Assembly (NCBI RefSeq): GCF_002844575.1
Contig: NZ_PIQO01000003.1
Coordinates: 1-64,000, forward strand
Direction of reading: 5' to 3'
DNA length: 64,000 bases
DNA from: Heyndrickxia camelliae
Lineage (GTDB): Bacteria; Bacillota; Bacilli; Bacillales; Bacillaceae_C
Both the position numbers and the translations under genes were made by a program. Position 1 is the first letter of the stretch. Every line of letters starts with the position of its first letter. Positions 44,544-52,817 of this stretch are shown in pieces. Under the pieces are notes generated by a model. It worked only from the letters and a program-made list of their open reading frames with translations, searched no databases and was not told the origin of the DNA.

Positions 44544-45806
44544 TTATGAACTTAGTTTTTTATCACCTAAAAATTGTTCCGGATAACCATAACTGCCATG
44601 TTCACTCACATCCAGGCCGATAATCTCCTCTTCTTCTGAAACTCTTAATCCTTTCATTGCTTTTTTCATTATATACAGAATCACAAAGGAAACAATAAAT
44701 GCATAAAGTCCGGAGACAAAGACACCCATGAACTGAACTCCTAATTGATGAAAGCCACCACCATAAAATAACCCTGGCGAACCAACTGTCGCCAATTTTT
44801 TAGTAGCAAAAAAACCAGTTGATAATGTACCCCATATCCCTGCTGTTCCGTGAACGGATAATGCAGAAATCGGATCATCAATATGAATTTTTTCGAAAAA
44901 TCTCATACTATAGAAAACTAATATACCTGCTATAAAACCTATTATCACCGCAGCCCATGTAGTCACAAATGCACAGGAAGCTGTAATGGCAACCAAACCG
45001 GCAAGAGCTCCGTTTAATATAACAGTTACGTCTGATTTGCCTAGAACGAGCCATGAAATAATAAGGGCTGAAAAAGCTCCTGCTGCCGCTGCCAAATTGG
45101 TATTCAGTGCAACATAACCAAAAAAACCTCCATCCACGCTTAATGTACTCCCTGCATTAAATCCAAACCAGCCAACCCATAAAAGTAAGACCGAAAGTGC
45201 AGTATAAACTTGATTATGACCATAGATATTATTGGGAGAACCGTCTTTGTTGTATTTTCCAATTCGTGGTTTTAATAAAATAGTTGCAGCCAATGCAGCC
45301 ATCGCACCTGTCAAATGTACGACCGTTGATCCAGCAAAATCCTGTTTCCCATGTTCTGCCAACCAACCTCCTCCCCAAATCCAATGCGCAATTACAGGGT
45401 ATACAAGTGCGGAAAAAAATATGGAGAAAACAACATATGTGGATAATTTTGCACGTTCAGCAAACCCTCCAAACGCAATGGTTAATGAGATGGTCGCAAA
45501 TGCAAGTTGAAACATGAAAAACACGGGTGTCGAAAGATTCATTCCTTTAATTTCATATCCTGAATAAAAAAAATGGGAAAGTCCGACAAAAAAATTTGCA
45601 TGTTCACCAAAAATAAAAGCATATCCTACAGCCCAAAAAATCAAAGAGCCAATACCAAAAGTAAAAATGGTTTTTCCTGCAATATGACCTGCATTCTTCA
45701 TTCGAGTAGAACCAGCCTCGAGTAATATAAATCCACCTTGCATAAGTATGACTAAAATCGCCCCTAAAATTACCCAAATACTGTTTATTAATGTTACTGT
45801 ACTCAT
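44544..45806 (-). CDS. amtB: Ammonium transporter (Amt/NrgA family)
   Basis: A 420-aa channel with eleven predicted helices. Family signatures are GGFILLEAGSTRMKNAGH near the start, the central GSTVVHLTGAMAALAATILLKPR and the C-terminal ALSVHGTAGIWGTLSTGFFA, with the twin pore His expected at VVHLTG and SVHGTAG. It conducts ammonia or ammonium at low supply. No glnK/nrgB lies next to it, unlike B. subtilis nrgAB. Two GlnR/TnrA boxes and a sigma-A promoter lie upstream. Confidence 0.93.
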   Translation of the reverse strand: MSTVTLINSIWVILGAILVILMQGGFILLEAGSTRMKNAGHIAGKTIFTFGIGSLIFWAVGYAFIFGEHANFFVGLSHFFYSGYEIKGMNLSTPVFFMFQLAFATISLTIAFGGFAERAKLSTYVVFSIFFSALVYPVIAHWIWGGGWLAEHGKQDFAGSTVVHLTGAMAALAATILLKPRIGKYNKDGSPNNIYGHNQVYTALSVLLLWVGWFGFNAGSTLSVDGGFFGYVALNTNLAAAAGAFSALIISWLVLGKSDVTVILNGALAGLVAITASCAFVTTWAAVIIGFIAGILVFYSMRFFEKIHIDDPISALSVHGTAGIWGTLSTGFFATKKLATVGSPGLFYGGGFHQLGVQFMGVFVSGLYAFIVSFVILYIMKKAMKGLRVSEEEEIIGLDVSEHGSYGYPEQFLGDKKLSS

Positions 45807-45841
45807 TCATATCCTCCTTTGAAATATTTTATAACTTATAA

Positions 45842-45858
45842 TGTTATATTATCTAACA
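45842..45858. promoter_or_regulatory. GlnR/TnrA box at the amtB transcription start
   Basis: TGTTA-N7-TAACA, a full match to the 17-bp TGTNAN7TNACA consensus. It overlaps the predicted transcription start, a position suited to repression. Confidence 0.8.
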
Positions 45859-45867
45859 TATATTAAA

Positions 45868-45895
45868 ATTTTATCTGTTTTATGTAATTTGTCAA
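45868..45895 (-). promoter_or_regulatory. amtB promoter
   Basis: TTGACA (45890-45895) and TAAAAT (45868-45873) are 16 bp apart on the minus strand, about 60 bp upstream of the ATG. Confidence 0.7.
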
Positions 45896-45922
45896 TATGT
45901 TTTAAAAAAAATAAAATATTTA

Positions 45923-45939
45923 TGTTATAAAAGTTAACA
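45923..45939. promoter_or_regulatory. Upstream GlnR/TnrA box of amtB
   Basis: TGTTA-N7-TAACA again, a full consensus match, centred about 70 bp upstream of the predicted transcription start, so placed for activation or looping. Confidence 0.8.
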
Positions 45940-45974
45940 TGAACATTTAAGGTCAGTGTATCCTATAAAAAACA

Positions 45975-46004
45975 TAAAAAAGGATGTTCTCATTGGAACA
46001 TCCT
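45975..46004 (-). terminator. Terminator of the LTA synthase gene
   Basis: A 9-bp perfect stem (AGGATGTTC / GAACATCCT, loop of 6) followed by T6 on the minus strand, just after the stop codon. Confidence 0.88.
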
Positions 46005-46010
46005 ACATAC

Positions 46011-47966
46011 TTACTTATTTTCTTGTATATTATTATTTTCCCTTTGATCAGTAGTATAGTCAAAGTCATTGCGATCTACAGGAGTGAAATTTTTTGGTGT
46101 GTAAAAACGTAGTAAATCATCATAGACTACTTTATCCGATAAGCTTAACATTGTTTTTGCCTCTTTGTCGCTAGCCTCACACTTATTACTATCCACTTCC
46201 GTACCATCGGGATTACTATAACACTTATTTCCAACTTGCGTATATTCGTTCGTAACGAAATCTCCATTTCGGAATGGAACTAACTGGTGATGCTTTTCAG
46301 ATAATAAATCTGATCCGAATGAAATATAATCTTTCGTATCAATTCCAAGCAAATGCATGACAGTAGGTCTGACATCCACCTCACCACCATATGTGTGATC
46401 AATATGACCTTTTACACCAGGTACATGAATAAATAAAGGAACCCGTTGAAGTTGTGTGTAATCATATGGTGTAATTTCTTTTCCCATTACATTGGCCATT
46501 GCTCTATTATGATTTTCTGAAATTCCGTAATGATCTCCATATAAAACAATAATGGTATGATCATAAAGTCCGGATGTTTTCAATTCATTGAAAAATTGCT
46601 CCAGTGCCTGATCTAAGTAATGTGCAGTTTGAAAATAATTATCTACATATTTATCTCCGAAATTTCCCTTTGGAAAATCAGATTGTTCTCTGAGCACAAA
46701 AGGAAAATGATTGCTTAGGGTAATAAACTTTGTGTAGAACGGCTGAGGAAGACTTGTTAAATACGGCATAGATTCACGAAAGAATGGTTTATCCTCCATA
46801 CCATAATTAATGGTATTTTCTTCGCTCATATCATAATAATTAGCATCAAAGAATTTCTGATATCCTAACGATTTATACATATCATCACGATTCCAAAAGC
46901 TCTTATAGTTTCCATGAAACACCGCAGTTGTATATCCTAATTGATTAAAGATTGCCGGTGCTGCCTGATACGTATTCTGCGCCTTTGTAGTGAACACAGC
47001 ACCCTTCGGTAATGGAAACAGTGAATTCTCCATCATAAATTCTGCATCGGATGTCTTGCCCTGTCCGGTCTGATGAAAAAAGTTATCAAAATAAAATGTG
47101 TTTGGATCATGTGTTAACTTATTTAAAAATGGTGTTACCTCTTGACCATTCACCTTATAGTTAATAACAAAGTTTTGAAGTGATTCCATGGAAACATAAA
47201 TCACATTCATTCCTTTCGCTGCACCAAAATACTTTGGATTTGGATCTGTATGTTTTGCCTTTACATAATTTTCAACATCCACAATATCACTGCTATCCGC
47301 AAACGCACGTTGTGCAGACGATTTTGTTGTTTGAATCGCATCATAAATCGTGTAATTATAAGCACCAATATATTTAACAAGATAATTTCTGTCAAAGGTA
47401 CGTGTTAAAAGCTCAGGGCGATCCGCTTCTGCAAGACCAAGATTGACAATGAAAAAAGCTACTGCTGCTGCAAAAAATCCATATACCGTTCTTCGATCTA
47501 TCTTTTCATAAGAAACCTTCACAAACTTAAACACTACTAAACCAATGATAATCAAGGTATCTAAGAAATATAAAACATCATGAATTTTCATTAAAGCCAG
47601 TGCGCTTCCGCCTAAATCTCCAAAATTCTTCGTTTGGTGAGTGATGACATCAATGGTAATAAAATCATTAAAGAACCTATAATAACAAACATTTGCATAT
47701 AATAATATGGAGAGCAGGTGATTTATGATAATTAAACTAAGATAACGTATCCGACCTTTAAATATTAATGATATCGAAAAAAAGAACAGTGCCGAACTAA
47801 TTGGATTAAAAAACAATAAAAATTGCTGCATTACATTTTGCAAATCTAAATTAAATTCTATCTTATAGACTATATATGTCTTAAACCAGAAAAGTACAGT
47901 AGCAATAAAAAGGAGTGAAAACTTTTTATTTAACAAACTACGAACTTTTAAGCCTAAATGTCGCAT
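46011..47966 (-). CDS. LTA synthase family protein (LtaS/YqgS type)
   Basis: A 651-aa polytopic enzyme: five membrane helices in the first 200 residues, then an extracellular sulfatase-fold domain. The catalytic Thr is in GQGKTSDAEF. Mn ligands are expected in the VIYVSMESLQNF Glu, GDHYG and the Asp/His of the late core. It polymerises glycerol phosphate from phosphatidylglycerol onto lipoteichoic acid or makes the primer; bacilli have several paralogs and I cannot tell which this is. ATG 47966 has AGGAGG 9 nt upstream; eight extra codons upstream are unlikely. Confidence 0.92.
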   Translation of the reverse strand: MRHLGLKVRSLLNKKFSLLFIATVLFWFKTYIVYKIEFNLDLQNVMQQFLLFFNPISSALFFFSISLIFKGRIRYLSLIIINHLLSILLYANVCYYRFFNDFITIDVITHQTKNFGDLGGSALALMKIHDVLYFLDTLIIIGLVVFKFVKVSYEKIDRRTVYGFFAAAVAFFIVNLGLAEADRPELLTRTFDRNYLVKYIGAYNYTIYDAIQTTKSSAQRAFADSSDIVDVENYVKAKHTDPNPKYFGAAKGMNVIYVSMESLQNFVINYKVNGQEVTPFLNKLTHDPNTFYFDNFFHQTGQGKTSDAEFMMENSLFPLPKGAVFTTKAQNTYQAAPAIFNQLGYTTAVFHGNYKSFWNRDDMYKSLGYQKFFDANYYDMSEENTINYGMEDKPFFRESMPYLTSLPQPFYTKFITLSNHFPFVLREQSDFPKGNFGDKYVDNYFQTAHYLDQALEQFFNELKTSGLYDHTIIVLYGDHYGISENHNRAMANVMGKEITPYDYTQLQRVPLFIHVPGVKGHIDHTYGGEVDVRPTVMHLLGIDTKDYISFGSDLLSEKHHQLVPFRNGDFVTNEYTQVGNKCYSNPDGTEVDSNKCEASDKEAKTMLSLSDKVVYDDLLRFYTPKNFTPVDRNDFDYTTDQRENNNIQENK

Positions 47967-48270
47967 TACTATAAACCTCCTAATCGCCAATACGATGATT
48001 TCAAGGTCGTAAACACAAATATACTATTTTACTTCAATCATTTTAATACTTTCTAAAAAAAAATCAAGTACTTTAACCAAAAATAGTATTTCTAACCCAC
48101 TTCTTTTTTACCCTAAACCACGCAAATTTAAACATTGAATAGCATTATTTTTTGCTAAATATTTCAAATTAGCTACCTATATGAAAGATTCATTCTGTGC
48201 CCTCAAAAGAATCTTTATAGTTTCATAATAAATAAAAAAGCCGCCATAAATGGCAGCTTTGATTTTAAAA
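47967..48270. other. Intergenic stretch upstream of the LTA synthase gene
   Basis: Apart from the cold-shock gene terminator at its right end, I see only AT-rich DNA that should hold the LTA synthase promoter. Confidence 0.5.
48233..48259 (-). terminator. Terminator of the cold-shock gene
   Basis: AAGC-C-GCCAT pairs with ATGGC-A-GCTT (one mismatch), followed by T6 on the minus strand. Confidence 0.8.
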
Positions 48271-48471
48271 TTAAAGTTTTACAACGTTATCTGCTTGTGG
48301 TCCACGTTGACCTTCAACGATATTGAACTCTACTCGTTGACCTTCTTCTAATGTTTTGAAGCCTTCGCCAGTGATTGCACTGAAATGTACGAATACGTCG
48401 TTTCCGCCTTCTACTTCAATGAATCCAAATCCTTTTTCGCTGTTAAACCATTTTACTGTACCTTGTGTCAT
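48271..48471 (-). CDS. Cold-shock protein (CspA/CspD family)
   Basis: A 66-aa single cold-shock domain. RNP1 is KGFGFIEV and RNP2 is DVFVHFSAI, with the usual [14 protein letters not shown] start and [10 protein letters not shown] end. It binds single-stranded RNA and DNA as an RNA chaperone. GGAGG lies about 10 nt before the ATG. It is transcribed from a promoter about 330 bp upstream, so the message has a long leader with strong structures (see 48529-48800). Confidence 0.95.
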   Translation of the reverse strand: MTQGTVKWFNSEKGFGFIEVEGGNDVFVHFSAITGEGFKTLEEGQRVEFNIVEGQRGPQADNVVKL

Positions 48472-48528
48472 GTATAGACAACCTCCAAAAATTTTTTAAT
48501 ATGTTACTCATATTTACGCAGTAAATAA

Positions 48529-48592
48529 AAATTCACATATTATAAAGAGTATCCACACCAAAAAGTAGTTACTCTTTATAACATGTGAATCA
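48529..48592 (-). terminator. Long hairpin in the cold-shock leader, terminator- or attenuator-like
   Basis: A 21-bp stem with one mismatch (arms 48531-48551 and 48570-48590, loop of 18), followed by TTTTTATTT on the minus strand. It is 58-120 bp upstream of the cold-shock start codon, so it would end or attenuate the leader transcript. Confidence 0.65.
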
Positions 48593-48800
48593 AAAACTCC
48601 ATAATTTTGAACGAATCAAAATGAAAATATATTTTGAACTGAGGTAAAAATTTTATTCAGTAAAACAAATTAGATGTTTCCAAAACAACGAAAGCCCTAC
48701 CTCTCTTTCGTCCTTGCGACTCCGCTGATCGCGCCAGTTGAATTGATATTATCTTAAGCGGAAAAGGAAATCCTCGCAATAACTGTAAACTTATAATTTC
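48590..48800 (-). ncRNA. Structured 5' leader or small RNA upstream of the cold-shock gene
   Basis: Read on the minus strand from the promoter: an outer helix TTGCGA/TCGCAA (48774-48779 with 48714-48719) encloses TCCGCT/AGCGGA pairing (48757-48762 with 48721-48726), and a separate hairpin ACGAAAG/CTTTCGT follows (48688-48711). The stretch is more GC-rich than its surroundings. I cannot match it to a named riboswitch; it may be a cold-responsive leader. Confidence 0.55.
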
Positions 48801-48806
48801 TCTCTT

Positions 48807-48835
48807 ATAATATAACATTTATCGGTAAATTGCAA
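48807..48835 (-). promoter_or_regulatory. Promoter of the cold-shock leader
   Basis: TTGCAA (48830-48835) and TATTAT (48807-48812), 17-bp spacer, on the minus strand. Confidence 0.6.
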
Positions 48836-48903
48836 GATAAAAACAATAAAGCCTTGTATATTATGTAAAATAATCATTTATTTTTTCTTATCGTATTTCA
48901 AAC

Positions 48904-48938
48904 ATAAATGGCATCCATCTAAGATAGACGCCATTTAT
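48904..48938 (-). terminator. Hairpin after the YjcZ gene
   Basis: ATAAATGGC / GCCATTTAT, 9-bp perfect stem; no strong T-tract, about 55 bp after the stop. Confidence 0.5.
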
Positions 48939-48992
48939 CTTAACAATAAATATTTAATTTTTTCACACTTCCAAGAAGAGATTAATAGTTTT

Positions 48993-49139
48993 TTACCAGA
49001 ATCCTCCCCAACCGCCATATCCATAACCGTAACCACCATATCCTCCGCCAATATAGGCGGCACCTACAATGATTAACAGAATAAACAGCACTACGATAAA
49101 CGCAAATCCGCCTGCATAACCACCTACTGCGCCATCCAT
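48993..49139 (-). CDS. YjcZ family sporulation small protein
   Basis: A 48-aa protein: MDGAVGGYAGGFAFIVVLFI, then the rest of a single membrane helix (LLIIVGAAYI) and a Gly/Tyr-rich tail ending GWGGFW. This FAFIVVLFILLIIVGAA plus GYGGYGYG layout is that of YjcZ/SscA-type spore proteins. An AAAAGGAGG ribosome binding site lies 7-8 nt before the ATG. It is too short for many gene finders and supports a spore-forming host. Confidence 0.88.
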   Translation of the reverse strand: MDGAVGGYAGGFAFIVVLFILLIIVGAAYIGGGYGGYGYGYGGWGGFW

Positions 49140-49276
49140 AGAATTACCTCCTTTTTTATAGTCACTTATACTGTATTCAAAAGGAGGTTGTTTGTCGTGT
49201 AAAATAATGAAATTGGGCTATATTGAACCAAAGTCTAATCTAAGTACAAGTCTATGGAATTCAACCCCTATAAAAC

Positions 49277-49924
49277 TTATCGTTTACCTCTGCCTTCAAA
49301 ATAATGAAAGGCAATCATACAAATCAAAATCCAAAATGCGCCAGCCAAATATCCCCCAATTACATCACTAGGATAATGGACTCCTAGATAAATTCTGCTT
49401 ATTCCAATAATCAGAACAAGGACAATTCCGATTATCACACCGAGAATTTTTGCCCACATCCGATTATAAGCTTTAAAAAGAACGAATGCTAAGCTTCCAT
49501 ATAAAATCATCGATCCCATTGAATGTCCGCTCGGAAAGCTGTAGCCACTTTCCGCAATAATTGGTTGAATATCAGGTCTTGCCCGCTTAAACATTAATTT
49601 CAATATATGATTGAATCCCCCTGCACCTAATGCAACGGTTATAGCTAAGTACATCCCTAATAAGCGGTGACGGGTTATGTATAAAATAACACAAACGATA
49701 AATGTAATAAGTGCTACTCCCTTAACAGATCCAAAAAATGTAATCCATAGCATAATGGTTGTTAATTCACTAGATACATTACCTTGAATTAAATCAATAA
49801 TTCTCCGGTCAAAATGACGAATTTGTGATCCATCAAAATTATTAGCTATAAGCAAAAATAGCCATGAGAATATCACCAGCAAAAAAAGAAGAATTATTCC
49901 TACCCAAATTTTTCGTTTTTTCAT
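49277..49924 (-). CDS. PAP2 superfamily membrane phosphatase
   Basis: A 215-aa protein with five to six membrane helices and the three PAP2 motifs: KLMFKRARPD (motif 1), SFPSGHSMGS (motif 2) and SRIYLGVHYPSDVIGG (motif 3). It should dephosphorylate lipid phosphates such as undecaprenyl pyrophosphate or phosphatidylglycerophosphate on the outer face of the membrane. ATG 49924 has GAGGTG about 7 nt upstream; a longer frame of 15 codons has no ribosome binding site. Confidence 0.9.
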   Translation of the reverse strand: MKKRKIWVGIILLFLLVIFSWLFLLIANNFDGSQIRHFDRRIIDLIQGNVSSELTTIMLWITFFGSVKGVALITFIVCVILYITRHRLLGMYLAITVALGAGGFNHILKLMFKRARPDIQPIIAESGYSFPSGHSMGSMILYGSLAFVLFKAYNRMWAKILGVIIGIVLVLIIGISRIYLGVHYPSDVIGGYLAGAFWILICMIAFHYFEGRGKR

Positions 49925-50004
49925 GCTTTCACCTCTATACTTCATCCTAACATAAAAAGACAATTGCATGATGAATTGTCTTTTTATTTTGTTTATCTTT
50001 TTGT

Positions 50005-50838
50005 TTATTGAGCTTTTTTCGTTCTTGTTGTTCTCCGTTTTGGCTTTGGTTTCTCCTCTGTTGTTCCTTTTGTTTTGTCTATGGATGCCTGTAGTGCTGC
50101 CATTAAATCGGTAACATTTGCAGCTTGTTTTTTCTCCTTAGGTGTAACAAGTTCTTTGCCAGTTCTTTTAGACTCGATTAATTCCATTAGTTTTGATCTG
50201 TATTCATCCGTATATTTTTCTGGTTCAAATGTCGTTGTCAGTTGATCTATAAGGAGAATGGCAGTATCAATTTCTTTCTTTGACACCTGATCTTCCGCAG
50301 GAACATTAGGGACATCTGCTGCATTTCTCACCTCATCCGGAAAGTGAATCGTTTCCATTAATAGAGTGTTTTCTAATACACGTATAACAGCTAACTGTTC
50401 CTTCGACCTCATGACAATTTTAGCAAGCCCAGCTTTTTTTGATTCAATAAGTGCTTTACGAAGTAAACCATATGCCTTTATTCCTCCTTCATTCGGCGAC
50501 ATATAGTAACTTCGATCATAATAAATAGGATCTATCTCTTCCATTTTGATAAAATCGATAATTTCTACTGCTTTTTCTTCCGTTGTTCTTTTTAGTTCAT
50601 TTAACTCTTCTTCCTCTAAGATAACAAATTTTCCTTTTGCAATTTCATACCCTTTTACAATATCTCCCATAGATAATTCCTCTTCACATACCGGACACAT
50701 TTTTTCATATTTAATTGGAGTGTGGCATTTTTTATGAAGGGATCTTAACTTAATGTCCTTATCTTCTGTTGCTGCATGTAATTTTATTGGGATATTTACT
50801 AGCCCAAAGCTAATACTTCCTTTCCATATCGTATGCAT
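50005..50838 (-). CDS. ku: Ku protein, non-homologous end joining
   Basis: A 277-aa homodimeric Ku: MHTIWKGSISFGLVNIPIKLHAATE is the family start. The core beta-barrel carries a Cys cluster (LHKKCHTPIKYEKMCPVCEEEL), and FMSPNEGG-type DRSYYMSPNEGGIKAYGLL follows. The C-terminus is a Lys/Arg/Thr-rich tail (KPKPKRRTTRTKKAQ) that helps DNA binding. It loads at double-strand breaks and recruits LigD, encoded divergently 122 bp away. In bacilli the pair is associated with spore germination repair. Confidence 0.95.
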   Translation of the reverse strand: MHTIWKGSISFGLVNIPIKLHAATEDKDIKLRSLHKKCHTPIKYEKMCPVCEEELSMGDIVKGYEIAKGKFVILEEEELNELKRTTEEKAVEIIDFIKMEEIDPIYYDRSYYMSPNEGGIKAYGLLRKALIESKKAGLAKIVMRSKEQLAVIRVLENTLLMETIHFPDEVRNAADVPNVPAEDQVSKKEIDTAILLIDQLTTTFEPEKYTDEYRSKLMELIESKRTGKELVTPKEKKQAANVTDLMAALQASIDKTKGTTEEKPKPKRRTTRTKKAQ

Positions 50839-50960
50839 AAAAGCTCCCTCCCTTTTTCTTCTTACTTTTAATGTTTGTTCAATAGGTTATTTCATTCGTT
50901 AAAAGTTTTGGAAAAAAACAATGAAACAGGGAATACTATTTAAAAAGGGGGATATTTGCT

Positions 50961-52790
50961 TTGAAACCAATGCTTCCAACCTTAAAATCCACTCTTCCAT
51001 CTAATGGTAATTGGGCTTTTGAAATTAAATATGATGGTTTTCGGGCTATGTTGGAGTGGAATGAAAAAAATCTATATTTATGGAGTCGTAATGAGGTTGA
51101 TTTACTCCCACAATTCCCTGAAATAAAGGAATTCCTCCTTTCTCAAAGGGAAAAAATAAAAGATTACCTTCCAATTACACTAGATGGGGAATTAGTAATT
51201 TTAGAAAATCCTAATAAGGCCAATTTCGGACAATTACAAATTCGCGGACGTATGCGATCCAAAGAGAGGATTCTTGAAAAAGCTTATCTAAGACCTGCGC
51301 GCTATTTGGTTTTTGATCTTTTAAAAATTAAGGGAAATAGTATGATGAACATCCCATTTATGGATAGAAAAAGCAAACTTCAAACTATATTTGAACAAAT
51401 GAATTTCCCTCTTCGCCCGTCAAACGGAGAGCCTGAATTGCTGCAATTAGTTCCATTTGAAAAAAAATTAGATGTTATATTAGAAAAAGCGTTTACCTTT
51501 GATAGTGAAGGTATTGTTGCTAAATTACTGGAAAGCAAATGGGAAATTGGAAAGAGAACAGAAACCTGGGTAAAAATCAAAAATTGGAAAAAAGTAAGTT
51601 GTTTTATAACAGCTTTCGACTCCAATAATGGCTACTATCATATTGGAGTATTTGATAAAGACAATATTATTCCTTTAGGCTTATTTTTATTTAGCATTTC
51701 TCCGGATCAGAAACAAGCTCTTAACCAGGTGATTAAGGAAAACGCATATGAAAATAATAAGGGTTTATTGAAAATTCACCCATCTATCTGTATTGAAGTC
51801 CAATATTTAGAATGGTATGAAGAAAGTTTAAGGGAACCTCATTTTCATCGGTTTCGTTTTGATCTTTCTCCCGAGGACTGCACATACGAACAATTTATCC
51901 TTAATAGAACAGCTATTCCAAAAGAAATAGAAATAACTCATCCTGATAAACCGCTTTGGGAAAACGAAATTTCAAAATTGGATTTTGTCTGTTATATGCG
52001 GAAAGTTTCTCCTTTAATGCTGCCTTTTCTAAAAAATCGTTCTTTAACTGTCATTCGTTTTCCGCACGGTATTTTTGATGAACCTTTTTACCAAAAGAAC
52101 TGTCCAGATTATGCACCTTCTTTCATTGAAACATTTCGTCATGAAGGAATTGAATATATTGTTTGCAATGATTTAAGAACATTGATGTGGCTTGCAAATC
52201 AATTGGCCATTGAATTTCATATTCCCTTTCACGTAAATAAGAGCAAATTTGTCAGTGAAATTGTTTTTGATCTTGATCCCCCGTCTAGAAACGAATTTCG
52301 CTTGGCTGTAAAAGCAGCTCTAATGATGAAAGAAATATTCGATCAGTTAGATTTAATAAGCTTTGTAAAAACGTCTGGCAATAAAGGCTTGCAAATATAT
52401 TTGCCGTTGCCGGAAGAAACCTATTCATGGGAAGAAACACGAGCATTTACAGAGTTTATAGCTCAATTTCTTATCACTAAGGAACCCAATTTATTTACAA
52501 TAGAAAGATTGAAAAAACATCGAAACAATCGTTTATATATTGATTTTGTTCAACATGCAGAAGGAAAAACAATCATCGCACCTTATTCGATGCGAGGAAA
52601 TAAAGAAGCATTGGTTGCAACCCCACTCTATTGGGAGGAAATACACGAAGGATTAAATCCAGAGTTATTTACCTTAGAGAGTGTTTTGCAACGTATAAAT
52701 GAAATAGAATGTCCTTTTGCATCCTTTTTTGAAACAAAAAAAATCCAACCATTTGACCCTGTCTTACAATTTTTAAAGAAGCAACATTAA
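50961..52790 (+). CDS. ligD: NHEJ DNA ligase D, ligase-polymerase type
   Basis: A 609-aa two-domain enzyme. The N-terminal ATP-dependent ligase (about residues 1-300) has the nucleotidyl Lys in FEIKYDGFRAM (Lys23), the motif DGELVI and SEGIVAK with WVKIKNWK after it. The C-terminal primase-type polymerase (about 310-609) has the DLDPP metal motif and HVNKSKFVSEIVFDLD. The nuclease domain of Pseudomonas LigD is absent, as is normal in Bacillus. It starts at TTG, 8 nt after GGGGGA. Confidence 0.95.
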   Translation: MKPMLPTLKSTLPSNGNWAFEIKYDGFRAMLEWNEKNLYLWSRNEVDLLPQFPEIKEFLLSQREKIKDYLPITLDGELVILENPNKANFGQLQIRGRMRSKERILEKAYLRPARYLVFDLLKIKGNSMMNIPFMDRKSKLQTIFEQMNFPLRPSNGEPELLQLVPFEKKLDVILEKAFTFDSEGIVAKLLESKWEIGKRTETWVKIKNWKKVSCFITAFDSNNGYYHIGVFDKDNIIPLGLFLFSISPDQKQALNQVIKENAYENNKGLLKIHPSICIEVQYLEWYEESLREPHFHRFRFDLSPEDCTYEQFILNRTAIPKEIEITHPDKPLWENEISKLDFVCYMRKVSPLMLPFLKNRSLTVIRFPHGIFDEPFYQKNCPDYAPSFIETFRHEGIEYIVCNDLRTLMWLANQLAIEFHIPFHVNKSKFVSEIVFDLDPPSRNEFRLAVKAALMMKEIFDQLDLISFVKTSGNKGLQIYLPLPEETYSWEETRAFTEFIAQFLITKEPNLFTIERLKKHRNNRLYIDFVQHAEGKTIIAPYSMRGNKEALVATPLYWEEIHEGLNPELFTLESVLQRINEIECPFASFFETKKIQPFDPVLQFLKKQH

Positions 52791-52793
52791 AAA

Positions 52794-52817
52794 AACCGGC
52801 AGTTTTCTCTGCCGGTT
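52794..52817. terminator. Convergent terminator between ligD and dapF
   Basis: AACCGGCAG / CTGCCGGTT, 9-bp perfect stem, loop of 6, with an A-rich plus-strand flank that gives a T-tract for dapF. Confidence 0.85.
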
